Shown here: positions 1 to 8,083 of the stretch, in pieces
Layout of the letters: every line of letters starts with the position of its first letter
Position numbering within the stretch: position 1 is the stretch's first letter
Source: Bacteroidetes bacterium GWA2_31_9
GTDB taxonomy: Bacteria > Bacteroidota > Bacteroidia > Bacteroidales > GWF2-33-38
Direction of reading: 5' to 3'
NCBI GenBank assembly: GCA_001768975.1
Contig: MEND01000230.1
Span: 13,311-46,645 of the forward strand
Length of the DNA: 33,335 nt
The notes under the pieces: generated by a model
What the model saw: the letters and a program-made list of their open reading frames with translations, nothing else
What the model was told of the DNA's origin: nothing
Databases searched by the model: none
Position numbers and translations under genes: made by a program

Positions 1-10
1 AAATATTCTA

Positions 11-1648
11 ATGAAAATAGTCTTTTTTTTAATTTTAGTTTTTAGCGTTTCAAGTTCTGTAATTTCACAGAATTCAAAAAAAATTCCACCAGAAAAACCT
101 AAGTTAATTGTTGCTTTGGTTGTTGACCAAATGAAAAACGAATACATAAGCAAGTATTGGAATAAGTTTGAAGATAACGGATTCAAACGATTAATAGGAG
201 AGGGAGCTTATTGCAGAAATACTAATCTTGATTATATTTTCACACAAACTGCTGTTGGTCACGCTACGATTTTTACCGGAGCTATGCCATCTTATCATGG
301 CATTATAAGTAATTATTGGTATAATAGTACTAAAAGTTTAAAAGTTTATTGTGTTGACGATGATAAAGTTAAGTCTGTTGGAATTAAAGGAGATTTTGGT
401 AAAAAGTCGCCACGAAAATTACTCACAACAACTATTGGAGACGAAATAAAACTTTCAAATGCCGGAAAATCCAAAGTTATTTCGATTTCACTAAAAGACA
501 GAGCTGCGATACTTCCAGGAGGTCATACAGCAAATGGAGTATTTTGGTTTGATACTGAATCGGGAACATGGATTACAAGCTCATATTACATGGATACTTT
601 GCCAAAATGGGTAAAGGAGTTTAACCAAAAGAAATACCCTGATTTATATATTGAGCGTCAATGGACACCAATGTTGCCAATTGAACAATACACAGAAAGC
701 CTAGAGGATAAAAATAATTTTGAAGTTGGTTTTGTTGGGAATAAAACCACTTTCCCATACGATTTAAAACTAATGCGTGGAGAAAGCAAAAGTTATGAGT
801 TATTGTTGAGTACGCCTTATGGAAATACTCTTACAAAAGACTTTGCTTTAGCTGCAATTGTAAACGAAAATCTTGGAATGGATGCATATCCTGATTTTCT
901 TAATGTAAGTTTTTCAGCAACTGATTATATTGGTCATGCTTTTGGCCCATCATCAATAGAAACAGAAGATACATACCTTCGTTTGGATAAAGAAATTGCT
1001 CATTTTCTTGAATTTATTGACAGCAATTTTGGGAAAGAAAATGTTTTGGTTTTTCTAACTTCTGACCACGGTGTTGCTGAAGTTCCAAAATATTTAATGG
1101 AGCAAGATATTCCTGCCGGATATTTCAACTATAATTATGCTATTACGCTTCTGAAATCATATTTGAATGCAGTTTATGGTTATGGCGATTGGGTTAAAAC
1201 ATACATGACTAAGCAAATTTATTTGAATCATATTCTGATTGAAGATTCAAAGCTCGACCTTGTTGATGTTCAGAATAAAGTTGCACAATTTTTTGTTCAG
1301 TTTACAGGAGTTGCAAATGCTACAACTGCTACAGCTTTGCAAAACAACAACTTCACTAATGGCATTAACGAAAAAATGAAAAATAATTATAATCAGAATC
1401 GTTCGGGAGATGTAATAATTAACCTTGAACCGGGCTGGCTCGAAGAAACTTCAGAAGCTACAAATCATAATTCTGCTTATACGTATGATACTCATATTCC
1501 TTTAATTTGGTACGGTTGGAAAGTTACACGTAAAACAATTACCAGAAGAGTTTCTGTTACCGAAATTGCACCAACTATTTCTACATTATTGAATATTCCT
1601 TTTCCGAATGGATGTATGAGTCAACCAATTATTGAGTTGACGGAGTAA
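11..1648 (+). CDS. pafA: PafA-type alkaline phosphatase, exported
   Basis: Predicted calcium-independent periplasmic phosphomonoesterase of the alkaline phosphatase superfamily that releases phosphate from organic phosphoesters. Residues 1-20 form a signal peptide (hydrophobic run ending SVISQ). Recognisable superfamily residues are metal ligand D39 in VVDQ, the nucleophile Thr at about 80 in TQTAVGHATIFTG, N101 in ISNYW, K162 and R164 in LKDR, D305 and H309 in DYIGH, D352 and H353 in SDHG, and a late His (H486 or H495 in YDTHIPL). The K/R pair plus the Asn is, from memory, the PafA phosphomonoesterase signature, and these positions nearly coincide with the numbering I recall for the Elizabethkingia enzyme. 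At 545 residues it is full length. The ATG lies only ten bases into the window, so its promoter cannot be seen. It converges on the next gene with a 7-base gap. Substrate is inferred from family only. Confidence 0.88.
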   Translation: MKIVFFLILVFSVSSSVISQNSKKIPPEKPKLIVALVVDQMKNEYISKYWNKFEDNGFKRLIGEGAYCRNTNLDYIFTQTAVGHATIFTGAMPSYHGIISNYWYNSTKSLKVYCVDDDKVKSVGIKGDFGKKSPRKLLTTTIGDEIKLSNAGKSKVISISLKDRAAILPGGHTANGVFWFDTESGTWITSSYYMDTLPKWVKEFNQKKYPDLYIERQWTPMLPIEQYTESLEDKNNFEVGFVGNKTTFPYDLKLMRGESKSYELLLSTPYGNTLTKDFALAAIVNENLGMDAYPDFLNVSFSATDYIGHAFGPSSIETEDTYLRLDKEIAHFLEFIDSNFGKENVLVFLTSDHGVAEVPKYLMEQDIPAGYFNYNYAITLLKSYLNAVYGYGDWVKTYMTKQIYLNHILIEDSKLDLVDVQNKVAQFFVQFTGVANATTATALQNNNFTNGINEKMKNNYNQNRSGDVIINLEPGWLEETSEATNHNSAYTYDTHIPLIWYGWKVTRKTITRRVSVTEIAPTISTLLNIPFPNGCMSQPIIELTE

Positions 1649-1655
1649 ATGAAAT

Positions 1656-3146
1656 TTACTTTTGAATTATCAGTTTCTTAAGTGTAATACCTTGTTCTGA
1701 AATGATTTTAATGATATAAATACCATCATTTAATTCAGAAATATTAACCTTAGTTTTCATTGAATCAAATTGTTGCTTCTTTATTTCAGAACCATTGATA
1801 TTTGTTAAAATTATAGTCCCTGAAGCAATTTTATAATTATCTAAAAATTCAATTTCAATAAAATCTTTTGCAGGATTAGGAAAAATATTTACTGTATAAT
1901 TTTTTTGTTCTTTTAAATTTCTAGAAAGTATTATTCCATCAGTTGAAACAGTGCCTTTTGTATCTCCATTTTTAATGTAGCCTTCTAGGGTTTCAGAACC
2001 GCCATTTTCAAAAAACATAAAACTACTATAAATTGCTCCCAATCCTAAACTATAATTTGTTAAGGTAGTTTGATATCCATTATAATTTAAAGTCGAATCA
2101 TAATTTGTAATATAAACATTTTCATTTCTGCTTTTAATAATTTCATTTGTATTACAAGAAATATATTCGGTTTTTGAAAAGTAAATATTTTCATGTTCCC
2201 ACATTTCAAAACAATTAAAATCATAATAAATTGAGTATTTACAATTAAATATCCAACATGGTTTTGTAGGTTCATTATTAAACTTATTTGCACTATGATT
2301 TAGAGAATCAGTGAAAATTATCGTGCTATCTCCAGCATGTTCATAATGATATGTAGAAGGATCCCAAAATCCAAAATAGTTAGTATAATAAGAAATATTA
2401 TAAATATAGCTGGAATCAGTTGTTGATTTAGAGTTAATAATAAATTTATATGTCCAAAAATCATTACCACCAGGATTCCCAGATGAACCTTTATATTGAA
2501 AAACATCGCCAACATTAAAATTGAAAATATCCCAGAAATTTGGAACTTTAATTCCTAAATTTCTGTTTTCAATTCCAAATAATTTGTAGTAAATATCAGA
2601 ATTATAATGATATGGAAATTGAATAATTCCAAACGACTTTGAAAGAACAATTGTATCTCCAGTTGATAATAATATTGTTTTAAACGAATCTGTTATCCCA
2701 AAATATGAAGCAGAATATTGTGAAGAAATAGTAGCATTAATATTATTTATAGTATCGAAAATCCATGTGTCATTTATATTCGCTAATGATTTTAATACGA
2801 AAGTTGAAGTGTCAGAAAATATAAAAATTCCATTATCTCTAAACCTGACTTTTTTTTGAAGAAATTGAGGATAATTTATATTCAAAATTGGAGAGTAGTA
2901 CGGTATATTACAAGTATCACACTCGTGAGCAATTCTGTTTAAGTGATAAATACTGTCATTTCCATTTGTAGAAACAGAATCAACCCAAATTGTATTTGTA
3001 ATGATTGTATTAGTATCAATTTTAAAATTGTAAATATCACCTTTATTAATAGGTTTCCAATTTTGAGAAAAGCTACTGGAAGTGATAGCTAAAAAAAAAG
3101 TAACAACAAGAGCTATAGCATTAATATGTTTGGTTTTATTATTCAT
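1656..3146 (-). CDS. T9SS-exported protein of unknown function
   Basis: Unrecognised exported protein of 496 residues. It begins with a signal peptide (hydrophobic stretch about residues 9-25, cleavage near SSFSQ) and ends with a type A T9SS C-terminal sorting domain: NIFPNPAKDF, then a beta-sandwich ending GIYIIKIISEQG and a basic tail KKLIIQK. It is therefore probably moved across the outer membrane and released or anchored at the surface. The body is rich in Asn, Tyr, Ser and Thr and beta-strand-like. It seems to contain two related modules, since INKGDIYNFK (about 33-42) resembles FNVGDVFQYK (about 210-219), each followed by a strand-rich segment. Two nearby cysteines (CDTC, about 76-79) may form a disulphide. 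A good two-element promoter lies just upstream. No enzymatic motif was seen; adhesion or binding is only a guess. Confidence 0.8.
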   Translation of the reverse strand: MNNKTKHINAIALVVTFFLAITSSSFSQNWKPINKGDIYNFKIDTNTIITNTIWVDSVSTNGNDSIYHLNRIAHECDTCNIPYYSPILNINYPQFLQKKVRFRDNGIFIFSDTSTFVLKSLANINDTWIFDTINNINATISSQYSASYFGITDSFKTILLSTGDTIVLSKSFGIIQFPYHYNSDIYYKLFGIENRNLGIKVPNFWDIFNFNVGDVFQYKGSSGNPGGNDFWTYKFIINSKSTTDSSYIYNISYYTNYFGFWDPSTYHYEHAGDSTIIFTDSLNHSANKFNNEPTKPCWIFNCKYSIYYDFNCFEMWEHENIYFSKTEYISCNTNEIIKSRNENVYITNYDSTLNYNGYQTTLTNYSLGLGAIYSSFMFFENGGSETLEGYIKNGDTKGTVSTDGIILSRNLKEQKNYTVNIFPNPAKDFIEIEFLDNYKIASGTIILTNINGSEIKKQQFDSMKTKVNISELNDGIYIIKIISEQGITLKKLIIQK

Positions 3147-3171
3147 AACACTAATGATTAAATTACTTTTA

Positions 3172-3202
3172 CAAAAGTAAAAATATTTTACTTAATAATC
3201 AA
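3172..3202 (-). promoter_or_regulatory. Bacteroidetes-type promoter for the 1656-3146 gene
   Basis: Read on the minus strand, TTG (3200-3202) is followed after 20 bases by TACTTTTG (3172-3179). This matches the Bacteroidetes -33/-7 pattern TTG-N19-21-TAnnTTTG. The -7 box ends about 25 bases before the ATG, giving a short leader. Confidence 0.6.
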
Positions 3203-3263
3203 CGTTTTAAAAAGAATTTATCTTTCTAAAATATACATTCACATAAATATAAAGAAATCATTC

Positions 3264-3378
3264 GGCTAAAGCCATGTTTGAAGTTTTATTTGTCCACGAC
3301 CTAAAGGACGTGGCAATTTTTTTAGCCCCGAACTTTAGGTCGGGGAATATTAAGAGAAATAAATTTAGGGCTTTAGCC
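3264..3378. repeat. Cluster of nested palindromes (REP/MITE-like)
   Basis: Four short inverted repeats stand in a row between two minus-strand genes: GGCTaaAGCC (3264-3273), CCACGacctaaaggaCGTGG (3294-3313), CCCCGAactttaggTCGGGG (3326-3345) and AGGGCTttAGCCCT (3367-3380). The outer two are reverse complements of each other (ggctaaagcc / ggctttagcc), and the inner pair also share gacctaaag / ctttaggtc in opposite orientation, so the whole element is one large imperfect palindrome. It is GC-rich against a very AT-rich background. Such clusters resemble REP/REPIN-type or non-autonomous elements common in Bacteroidetes intergenic DNA. It could also act as a bidirectional transcription terminator. 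No coding potential was seen. Confidence 0.7.
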
Positions 3379-3401
3379 CTTTTTAAATTTAGATATTCAA
3401 A

Positions 3402-6400
3402 CTAATCCTTAACAACCTTCATCCACTGTTTGCCGTTTTTGCCATCAAGGCTTATGAAATACAAGCCGGAACTTAATTCTTTTCCGTTCCATTCGTAAGT
3501 ATAATTTCCTGGAGTTAGATTACTATTCAGGCTTTTAATAAGCGATCCTTCTGCATTATAAAAATTCAAACTATAATTTCCTTTTTCAAGAATATTATAA
3601 TTAATTGTTGTTGTTTCTGCAAATGGATTTGGATAAGGATATTGTAAATAATAAGCAAAAGATTGAGTATTTTCTATTCCATTATACTGATTATCATTAG
3701 CAATAACTAGAATATCATTGCTTCCGTTCCATAAATACTTAACAAATAAAACCTGATTTGGACTGTCGAAATATGCTCCTGTATCGGCTTGTGCGAAATC
3801 TTGAAGGCTTGTATAAATGGTAACATTAATACTATTTAAAAGTACCGCAAAAGGTGTTGTAGTCTGGCGTTGAACTTCAAAAGTTGTACTTCGAGTTAAT
3901 GGAGCAGCACTGTAACCGTTTCCAGATTTTGAAAGTCGAATATTTGTCTGATGTGTAAGAACTTCGCCCGAAAAAGTAAGCAAATCATAATCGCCAGAAA
4001 TGTTTGTTGAAGGAGTTTTTCCATCGTCTTCATACATTGTAAAATTTGAGTTAGGAGTGGAGTTATCTGGATAATATTTTACCGATAAAGTATCTGTTTT
4101 ATAATTACTTGTGTGATAATAAACAGGAACCATTGGAATAAAACTTCCAGCTTTTACAAATAATGGCATTTTATCAAGCGGAGCACTTACTGTAGAAGAT
4201 GAATTGCCTGTGTAAGATTGATTTGTCCAATAGTTTATCCAGTTTCCCGATGGAAAAAGAACTGTACGGCTTGTTTGTCCAGCACTCATGACTGGAGCTA
4301 CCAACATATTTTCGCCCCATAAAAATTCGTCGTTTACATTTGCAATTGAAGAATTTGTTGGTTCAAAATAGTTAATCGGTAAAGCCAAAGGACGACCAGT
4401 TGCAGTGTTTTTCCATGCAAGTGTGTAATTATAAGGCATTAATTGATACCTCAATTTTACATAATTACGAACTATATCTTTTTCATTTGCTGGATAATAA
4501 ATGGGTTCTGGAGCAACACCTTCGCCATGTGGACGCATGATTGGACAAAATGCACCGAATTGTAACCAGCGTGTATAAAGTTCAGGATTATAGCTTCCAC
4601 CAGTAAATCCTCCCAAATCGGAGTGCATATAACCAACTCCGCTCATTCCCATTCCGAGCATTATTGGAATTTGTGCCTGAAAACCTTCAAAACTTCTGTT
4701 CACATCGCCCGACCACGGAAAAGTTGAATAACGTTGCATTCCGGCATATCCCGAACGCATTAAATCGAAAAGTCGCTGATTTGGATATTCTTGTTTATAT
4801 TTATTGTATAACAACGAAGCCCATTCTAGTGCATAAACATTGTGAACCTGACGAGCAGTTCCTGCAACATGTTTTATTCCAGATGGATGATTTTCTGGTT
4901 CGCCCACATCGCACCACCAGCCTGCTATACCTTCGTCGGTGCGAGCTTTATATTTGCTCCACATCCAGTTTTTGGTTTCGGTTTTAAAAATATCTAATAA
5001 ACCTGACGATCCAGCATAAAAATCAGGAACAATATAAGTGTAATTGCCCGAAGCATCAGTTCCGAAAAGTAATTGAGAATCGCAATAACTGTAACTTGAC
5101 GAGCTTTGTGTTACGTAAGGCTCCGAAATCAAAACTGTATTAACTCCCAAGTTTTTTAAATCGCTAATCATTCCAGTTGGATTTGCCCAATTGTCAGAAT
5201 TCCACGAAAAATTTCCCATATCGCCAAGTTGTCCGAACCAGTATAAATCTAAAATAATTGCATCAATTGGAAAATCTTCTTGCATGATAGAATTTACCAT
5301 ATTTCGGGTTTCAGTTTCGGTTTGATAGCCAAATCTTGATTGCAAATATCCCAAAGACCAGCGTGGGGGCAAGGGTTGTTTTCCAGTTAAGTTTGTATAA
5401 GAATTCAATATTTCGTCAAATGAATCTCCTGTAATTACATAGTAAGACAATTTGCCATCTTCAACTGTGTATTGAAAAACAGAATCTTCGGAGTTCCCAA
5501 TGTTGAAATTTCCTGCAGTTCGATTTTCGATATAAATTCCATACAAACCCGACGACATTATAAATGGAATATTGATATTAAGAGTAGATGAACCATTTGA
5601 GTATGAGTAATGTGCTTCGTTATATGAATAAAGCGATTGACCTTTTTTATTGATTGGAGTTGCCCGTGAGCCAGTTCCATAGAAACTTTCAGAAGGAGAC
5701 ATTTTAAATCGAAGTCCTTTTGAGTCGCTTGTGCTGAAATAGCCTGATTCTTCATTTAATACAGTAGTTCCATTGCTTTTGTACGATAGTCTTATAGGAT
5801 TTTTTTCGATATGAACTTTGAGATTTCCACAATTTAATTCAAGATAATTTGTGCTATCTGATAATGTTGCAGTTGTTGCAGAAGTTGATAAAACTACGCT
5901 GTAAGTTGTGTCAGGACTGACGATTCCAACTGGATAAATTGCAATTTTTGCCATGTTGGAAGCAAATGGTTCAATTGTCATTTTTCCATTTTGAGCTGTT
6001 ATTGTGAGTTTGTTGTTGGTGAATGTGTTTGAAATGTAGTCTTGAAGTTTATAAGCATTTGCAGTAATCAGAATATCGGTGTTGGCAGAAGTACGACCAA
6101 CAATAGAACCATCGGCATTTCTAAATACAAAAGCAAGTTTCAGTACATCAATTCCTTGTGGAATAGAGTAAAATGTGCGGATGTTGAAGGTTTTTCGGTA
6201 TAAATTATTTCCCAGACTTTCCATTGCAACATTGGCATCGGCTGTTCCCCAGTTTCCAACTGTGTATTTCCAGTCGCTGTTATTAATGCTGGTTGTTGTA
6301 ATTACGCCTGTGTGCATGTAAACTGTTCCAGAAAAACCTGATAATGCAGAATTCCCTTTTGAAGCATCAAAAATTACTGTAATATTATTGTCGGTTGATG

Positions 6401-6485
6401 GTAACGATGGGCTTACTGTAACCTGACAATTGCTGTTTTTATAAAATGTCAGAAATAAAAGTGAAAATATTAATAATGATTTCAT
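3402..6485 (-). CDS. Glycoside hydrolase family 31, T9SS-exported
   Basis: Large (1027 residue) retaining alpha-glycosidase, probably acting on alpha-glucans or alpha-glucosides outside the cell. Order of parts: signal peptide (1-20, ending NSNC); an N-terminal beta-sandwich of about 120 residues that resembles Bacteroidetes starch-binding modules; the GH31 N-terminal beta domain (about 155-360); the catalytic barrel (about 370-700) with PPRWSLGYLQSRFGY, LDLYWFG, the nucleophile D526 in GWWCDVGEPE and the acid/base D594 in WSGDVNRSF; C-terminal beta domains including a DUF5110-like stretch (MYEDDGKTP); and a T9SS sorting domain from about 950 (YPYPNPF ... GLYFISL). Both catalytic aspartates are present, so activity is expected. 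Exact substrate (alpha-glucosidase, alpha-xylosidase or other) cannot be read from motifs. It is not beside SusC/SusD genes here, so it is not an obvious polysaccharide utilisation locus member. Confidence 0.9.
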   Translation of the reverse strand: MKSLLIFSLLFLTFYKNSNCQVTVSPSLPSTDNNITVIFDASKGNSALSGFSGTVYMHTGVITTTSINNSDWKYTVGNWGTADANVAMESLGNNLYRKTFNIRTFYSIPQGIDVLKLAFVFRNADGSIVGRTSANTDILITANAYKLQDYISNTFTNNKLTITAQNGKMTIEPFASNMAKIAIYPVGIVSPDTTYSVVLSTSATTATLSDSTNYLELNCGNLKVHIEKNPIRLSYKSNGTTVLNEESGYFSTSDSKGLRFKMSPSESFYGTGSRATPINKKGQSLYSYNEAHYSYSNGSSTLNINIPFIMSSGLYGIYIENRTAGNFNIGNSEDSVFQYTVEDGKLSYYVITGDSFDEILNSYTNLTGKQPLPPRWSLGYLQSRFGYQTETETRNMVNSIMQEDFPIDAIILDLYWFGQLGDMGNFSWNSDNWANPTGMISDLKNLGVNTVLISEPYVTQSSSSYSYCDSQLLFGTDASGNYTYIVPDFYAGSSGLLDIFKTETKNWMWSKYKARTDEGIAGWWCDVGEPENHPSGIKHVAGTARQVHNVYALEWASLLYNKYKQEYPNQRLFDLMRSGYAGMQRYSTFPWSGDVNRSFEGFQAQIPIMLGMGMSGVGYMHSDLGGFTGGSYNPELYTRWLQFGAFCPIMRPHGEGVAPEPIYYPANEKDIVRNYVKLRYQLMPYNYTLAWKNTATGRPLALPINYFEPTNSSIANVNDEFLWGENMLVAPVMSAGQTSRTVLFPSGNWINYWTNQSYTGNSSSTVSAPLDKMPLFVKAGSFIPMVPVYYHTSNYKTDTLSVKYYPDNSTPNSNFTMYEDDGKTPSTNISGDYDLLTFSGEVLTHQTNIRLSKSGNGYSAAPLTRSTTFEVQRQTTTPFAVLLNSINVTIYTSLQDFAQADTGAYFDSPNQVLFVKYLWNGSNDILVIANDNQYNGIENTQSFAYYLQYPYPNPFAETTTINYNILEKGNYSLNFYNAEGSLIKSLNSNLTPGNYTYEWNGKELSSGLYFISLDGKNGKQWMKVVKD

Positions 6486-6563
6486 TTTTTATGAGATTAA
6501 TGAAATATAAAAATAGTGATAATTTTTAAAGTTCATCATAGCTTTTAAATTCTATTTTTTTTA

Positions 6564-6593
6564 TTGTTTATTTAATAATGTGTTATATCTTTA
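6564..6593 (+). promoter_or_regulatory. Candidate promoter for the 6654-7397 gene
   Basis: TTG (6564-6566), 19-base spacer, then TATCTTTA (6586-6593), one mismatch from the Bacteroidetes -7 word TAnnTTTG. It lies about 60 bases upstream of the ATG at 6654. Confidence 0.45.
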
Positions 6594-6653
6594 TATTGAT
6601 AATAAATAGTTATATAAACATCATTCATTTATCTAATTTAAAATAACTAATCA

Positions 6654-7397
6654 ATGAAATTATTATACGTATTAGTATTGCTTATTTTTATAGTACTTGA
6701 TTCATTTTCTCAAGATATTATTTTTAAAAAAAATAATAGTGATTCAATAAAATGTAGAATTATTGAAGATAAGATTACTTCTTTGAGATATAAATTGAAT
6801 AATTCAAACGATACAACAATTTATGAAATTAAGCAAAATGACTATGATTATTATGTTGATAAACCTGATGAATTAAATGATGTTGTTAGTTCTGTAAAAT
6901 CAATTGAAAGTACTAACGAAAATTTGAAAGATGGATTTAAAACTGATTTTGGAATTGGTTTAGGTCTTGATTATAGTGGAATTTTTGGAGTGAAATATAC
7001 TTTTTTTCCAATTAAATATGCAGCAGTTTTTATTTCTGTAGGTTATATGAATGTTGATGCTGGATATAACGTTGGTTTACAGCTTAATATTTTACCTTAT
7101 GGAACTGAATTTAATCTTCGTCCACACATAAAATTTATGTATGGAGCAAATTCTTCAATACATATTAATGGTGCTTCGCAATATAACAAAGTTTATTATG
7201 GATACACTTATGGAGGAGGATTTGAGTTTAGATTTGGTAGATTTAAAGATGTTGGGTTCGATATTGATTTTAGTGTTCCTTTGCGGTCAAATGATTTTGT
7301 TAAAGATTATAATAAAATATTGAATAATAAAACTATTATCGTTTATAATTATCCTCCAAAATTAACAATTGGTATTGGATTTCATATTCAACTTTGA
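6654..7397 (+). CDS. Exported outer-membrane-like protein, unknown function
   Basis: Unrecognised 247-residue protein. Residues 1-20 form a signal peptide (LLYVLVLLIFIVL, cleavage near DSFSQ). The segment at about 20-70 (IIFKKNNSDSIKCRI ... YEIKQNDYDYY) resembles the small N-terminal domain that often precedes beta-barrels in Bacteroidetes exported proteins. From about residue 95 the chain alternates short hydrophobic, Gly- and aromatic-rich strands (GIGLGLDYSGIFGVKYTFF, YGYTYGGGFEFRFG) and ends LTIGIGFHIQL, the typical terminal aromatic/hydrophobic strand of a small outer-membrane barrel. It has its own candidate promoter and converges on aroQ with 13 bases between. Likely an outer-membrane barrel of unknown cargo or purely structural role. 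Confidence 0.65.
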   Translation: MKLLYVLVLLIFIVLDSFSQDIIFKKNNSDSIKCRIIEDKITSLRYKLNNSNDTTIYEIKQNDYDYYVDKPDELNDVVSSVKSIESTNENLKDGFKTDFGIGLGLDYSGIFGVKYTFFPIKYAAVFISVGYMNVDAGYNVGLQLNILPYGTEFNLRPHIKFMYGANSSIHINGASQYNKVYYGYTYGGGFEFRFGRFKDVGFDIDFSVPLRSNDFVKDYNKILNNKTIIVYNYPPKLTIGIGFHIQL

Positions 7398-7410
7398 GTT
7401 TTTTAAAATT

Positions 7411-7830
7411 TTAAATATTTCTAAAACTCTCCACTGCTAATCTATACGAATCCAAGCCAAAGCCACAAATAGAGCCTTTGCATTTTCCGGCTATTAACGA
7501 TTTGTGTCGGAATTCTTCACGAGAATAGATATTGCTAATGTGAACCTCTATCGAAGGGCATTTTACAGCAGAAATTGCATCCATAATCGCCACCGAAGTA
7601 TGAGTATAACCACCTGCATTTATGATAATTCCATCGAAACTAAAACCAACCTCATGAATTTTGTTAATTATTTCACCTTCAACGTTCGATTGAAAATATT
7701 CTAATTGAAAATTAGGAAATTTCAGTTTCAATTTTTCAAAATATACCTCAAAAGTTTCATCTCCGTAAATGCTTTTTTCACGAACACCCAATAGGTTCAG
7801 ATTTGGACCGTTTATAATTTGTAGTTTCAT
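7411..7830 (-). CDS. aroQ: 3-Dehydroquinate dehydratase, type II
   Basis: Shikimate pathway enzyme converting 3-dehydroquinate to 3-dehydroshikimate in the cytoplasm, on the way to chorismate and aromatic amino acids. At 139 residues it is the normal length for the type II dodecameric family. Visible signatures are [13 protein letters not shown] at the start with R17, the catalytic Y22 in SIYG, N71 and the loop [10 protein letters not shown], the general acid H98 in EVHISN, and R108/H109 in SREEFRHKS, so the active site is complete. No other aro gene is nearby, so it is a scattered housekeeping gene here. Stop-to-stop convergence with the preceding gene leaves 13 bases and no clear terminator. 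Confidence 0.95.
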   Translation of the reverse strand: MKLQIINGPNLNLLGVREKSIYGDETFEVYFEKLKLKFPNFQLEYFQSNVEGEIINKIHEVGFSFDGIIINAGGYTHTSVAIMDAISAVKCPSIEVHISNIYSREEFRHKSLIAGKCKGSICGFGLDSYRLAVESFRNI

Positions 7831-7863
7831 GAGTAAAATTTTAAGTATTACAATTTATTTTTT

Positions 7864-7958
7864 GCCACAGATTACACTAATTTACACAGATTTCTTTCGC
7901 AGATTTAAAAATACCAGAGGTAGTTTTTTAATCTGTGGGAATCTGTGCAATCTGTGGC
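7864..7958. repeat. Inverted repeat of CACAGATT-type units
   Basis: Left arm gccacagattacac (from 7864) continues through a second unit, tttacacagattt; the right arm aatctgtgggaatctgtgc ends in aatctgtggc at 7958. Each arm carries two or three degenerate copies of an 8-12 base unit (CACAGATT / AATCTGTG), so the element is both internally repetitive and an inverted repeat with a loop of about 35 bases. Similar dispersed repeats are, as I recall, frequent in Bacteroidetes genomes. It sits between divergently transcribed aroQ and xerD, upstream of the xerD -7 box. The ORF called across it (7769-8020) is not convincing. Confidence 0.7.
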
Positions 7959-8017
7959 ATATTCTTTTATTGAGTTTGTCAAAATATTATTTTAATTATT
8001 TTCCAATGTTGTTAACT

Positions 8018-8026
8018 TAAATTTGC
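8018..8026 (+). promoter_or_regulatory. Candidate -7 box for xerD
   Basis: TAAATTTGC matches the Bacteroidetes -7 consensus TAnnTTTGC exactly, 57 bases before the xerD ATG. No TTG is found at the expected spacing upstream, so only half the promoter is supported. Confidence 0.4.
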
Positions 8027-8083
8027 ATGGATATATCATTGGTTTAATTTATCTTCACAAAGTTAAGAATTTGATTTGAATAT

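Noticed and set aside
4664-4987. 107-residue plus-strand ORF
   Set aside because: Lies wholly antisense to the conserved GH31 catalytic domain; no motif or start signal.
7864-7958. Possible CRISPR-like array because of repeated CACAGATT units
   Set aside because: Units are 8-12 bases, degenerate, arranged as an inverted repeat and have no unique spacers or cas genes nearby.
7769-8020. 83-residue plus-strand ORF across the aroQ start and inverted repeat
   Set aside because: Antisense to aroQ and then reads through repeat DNA; composition (Arg/Phe/Leu-rich) looks like a shadow frame.
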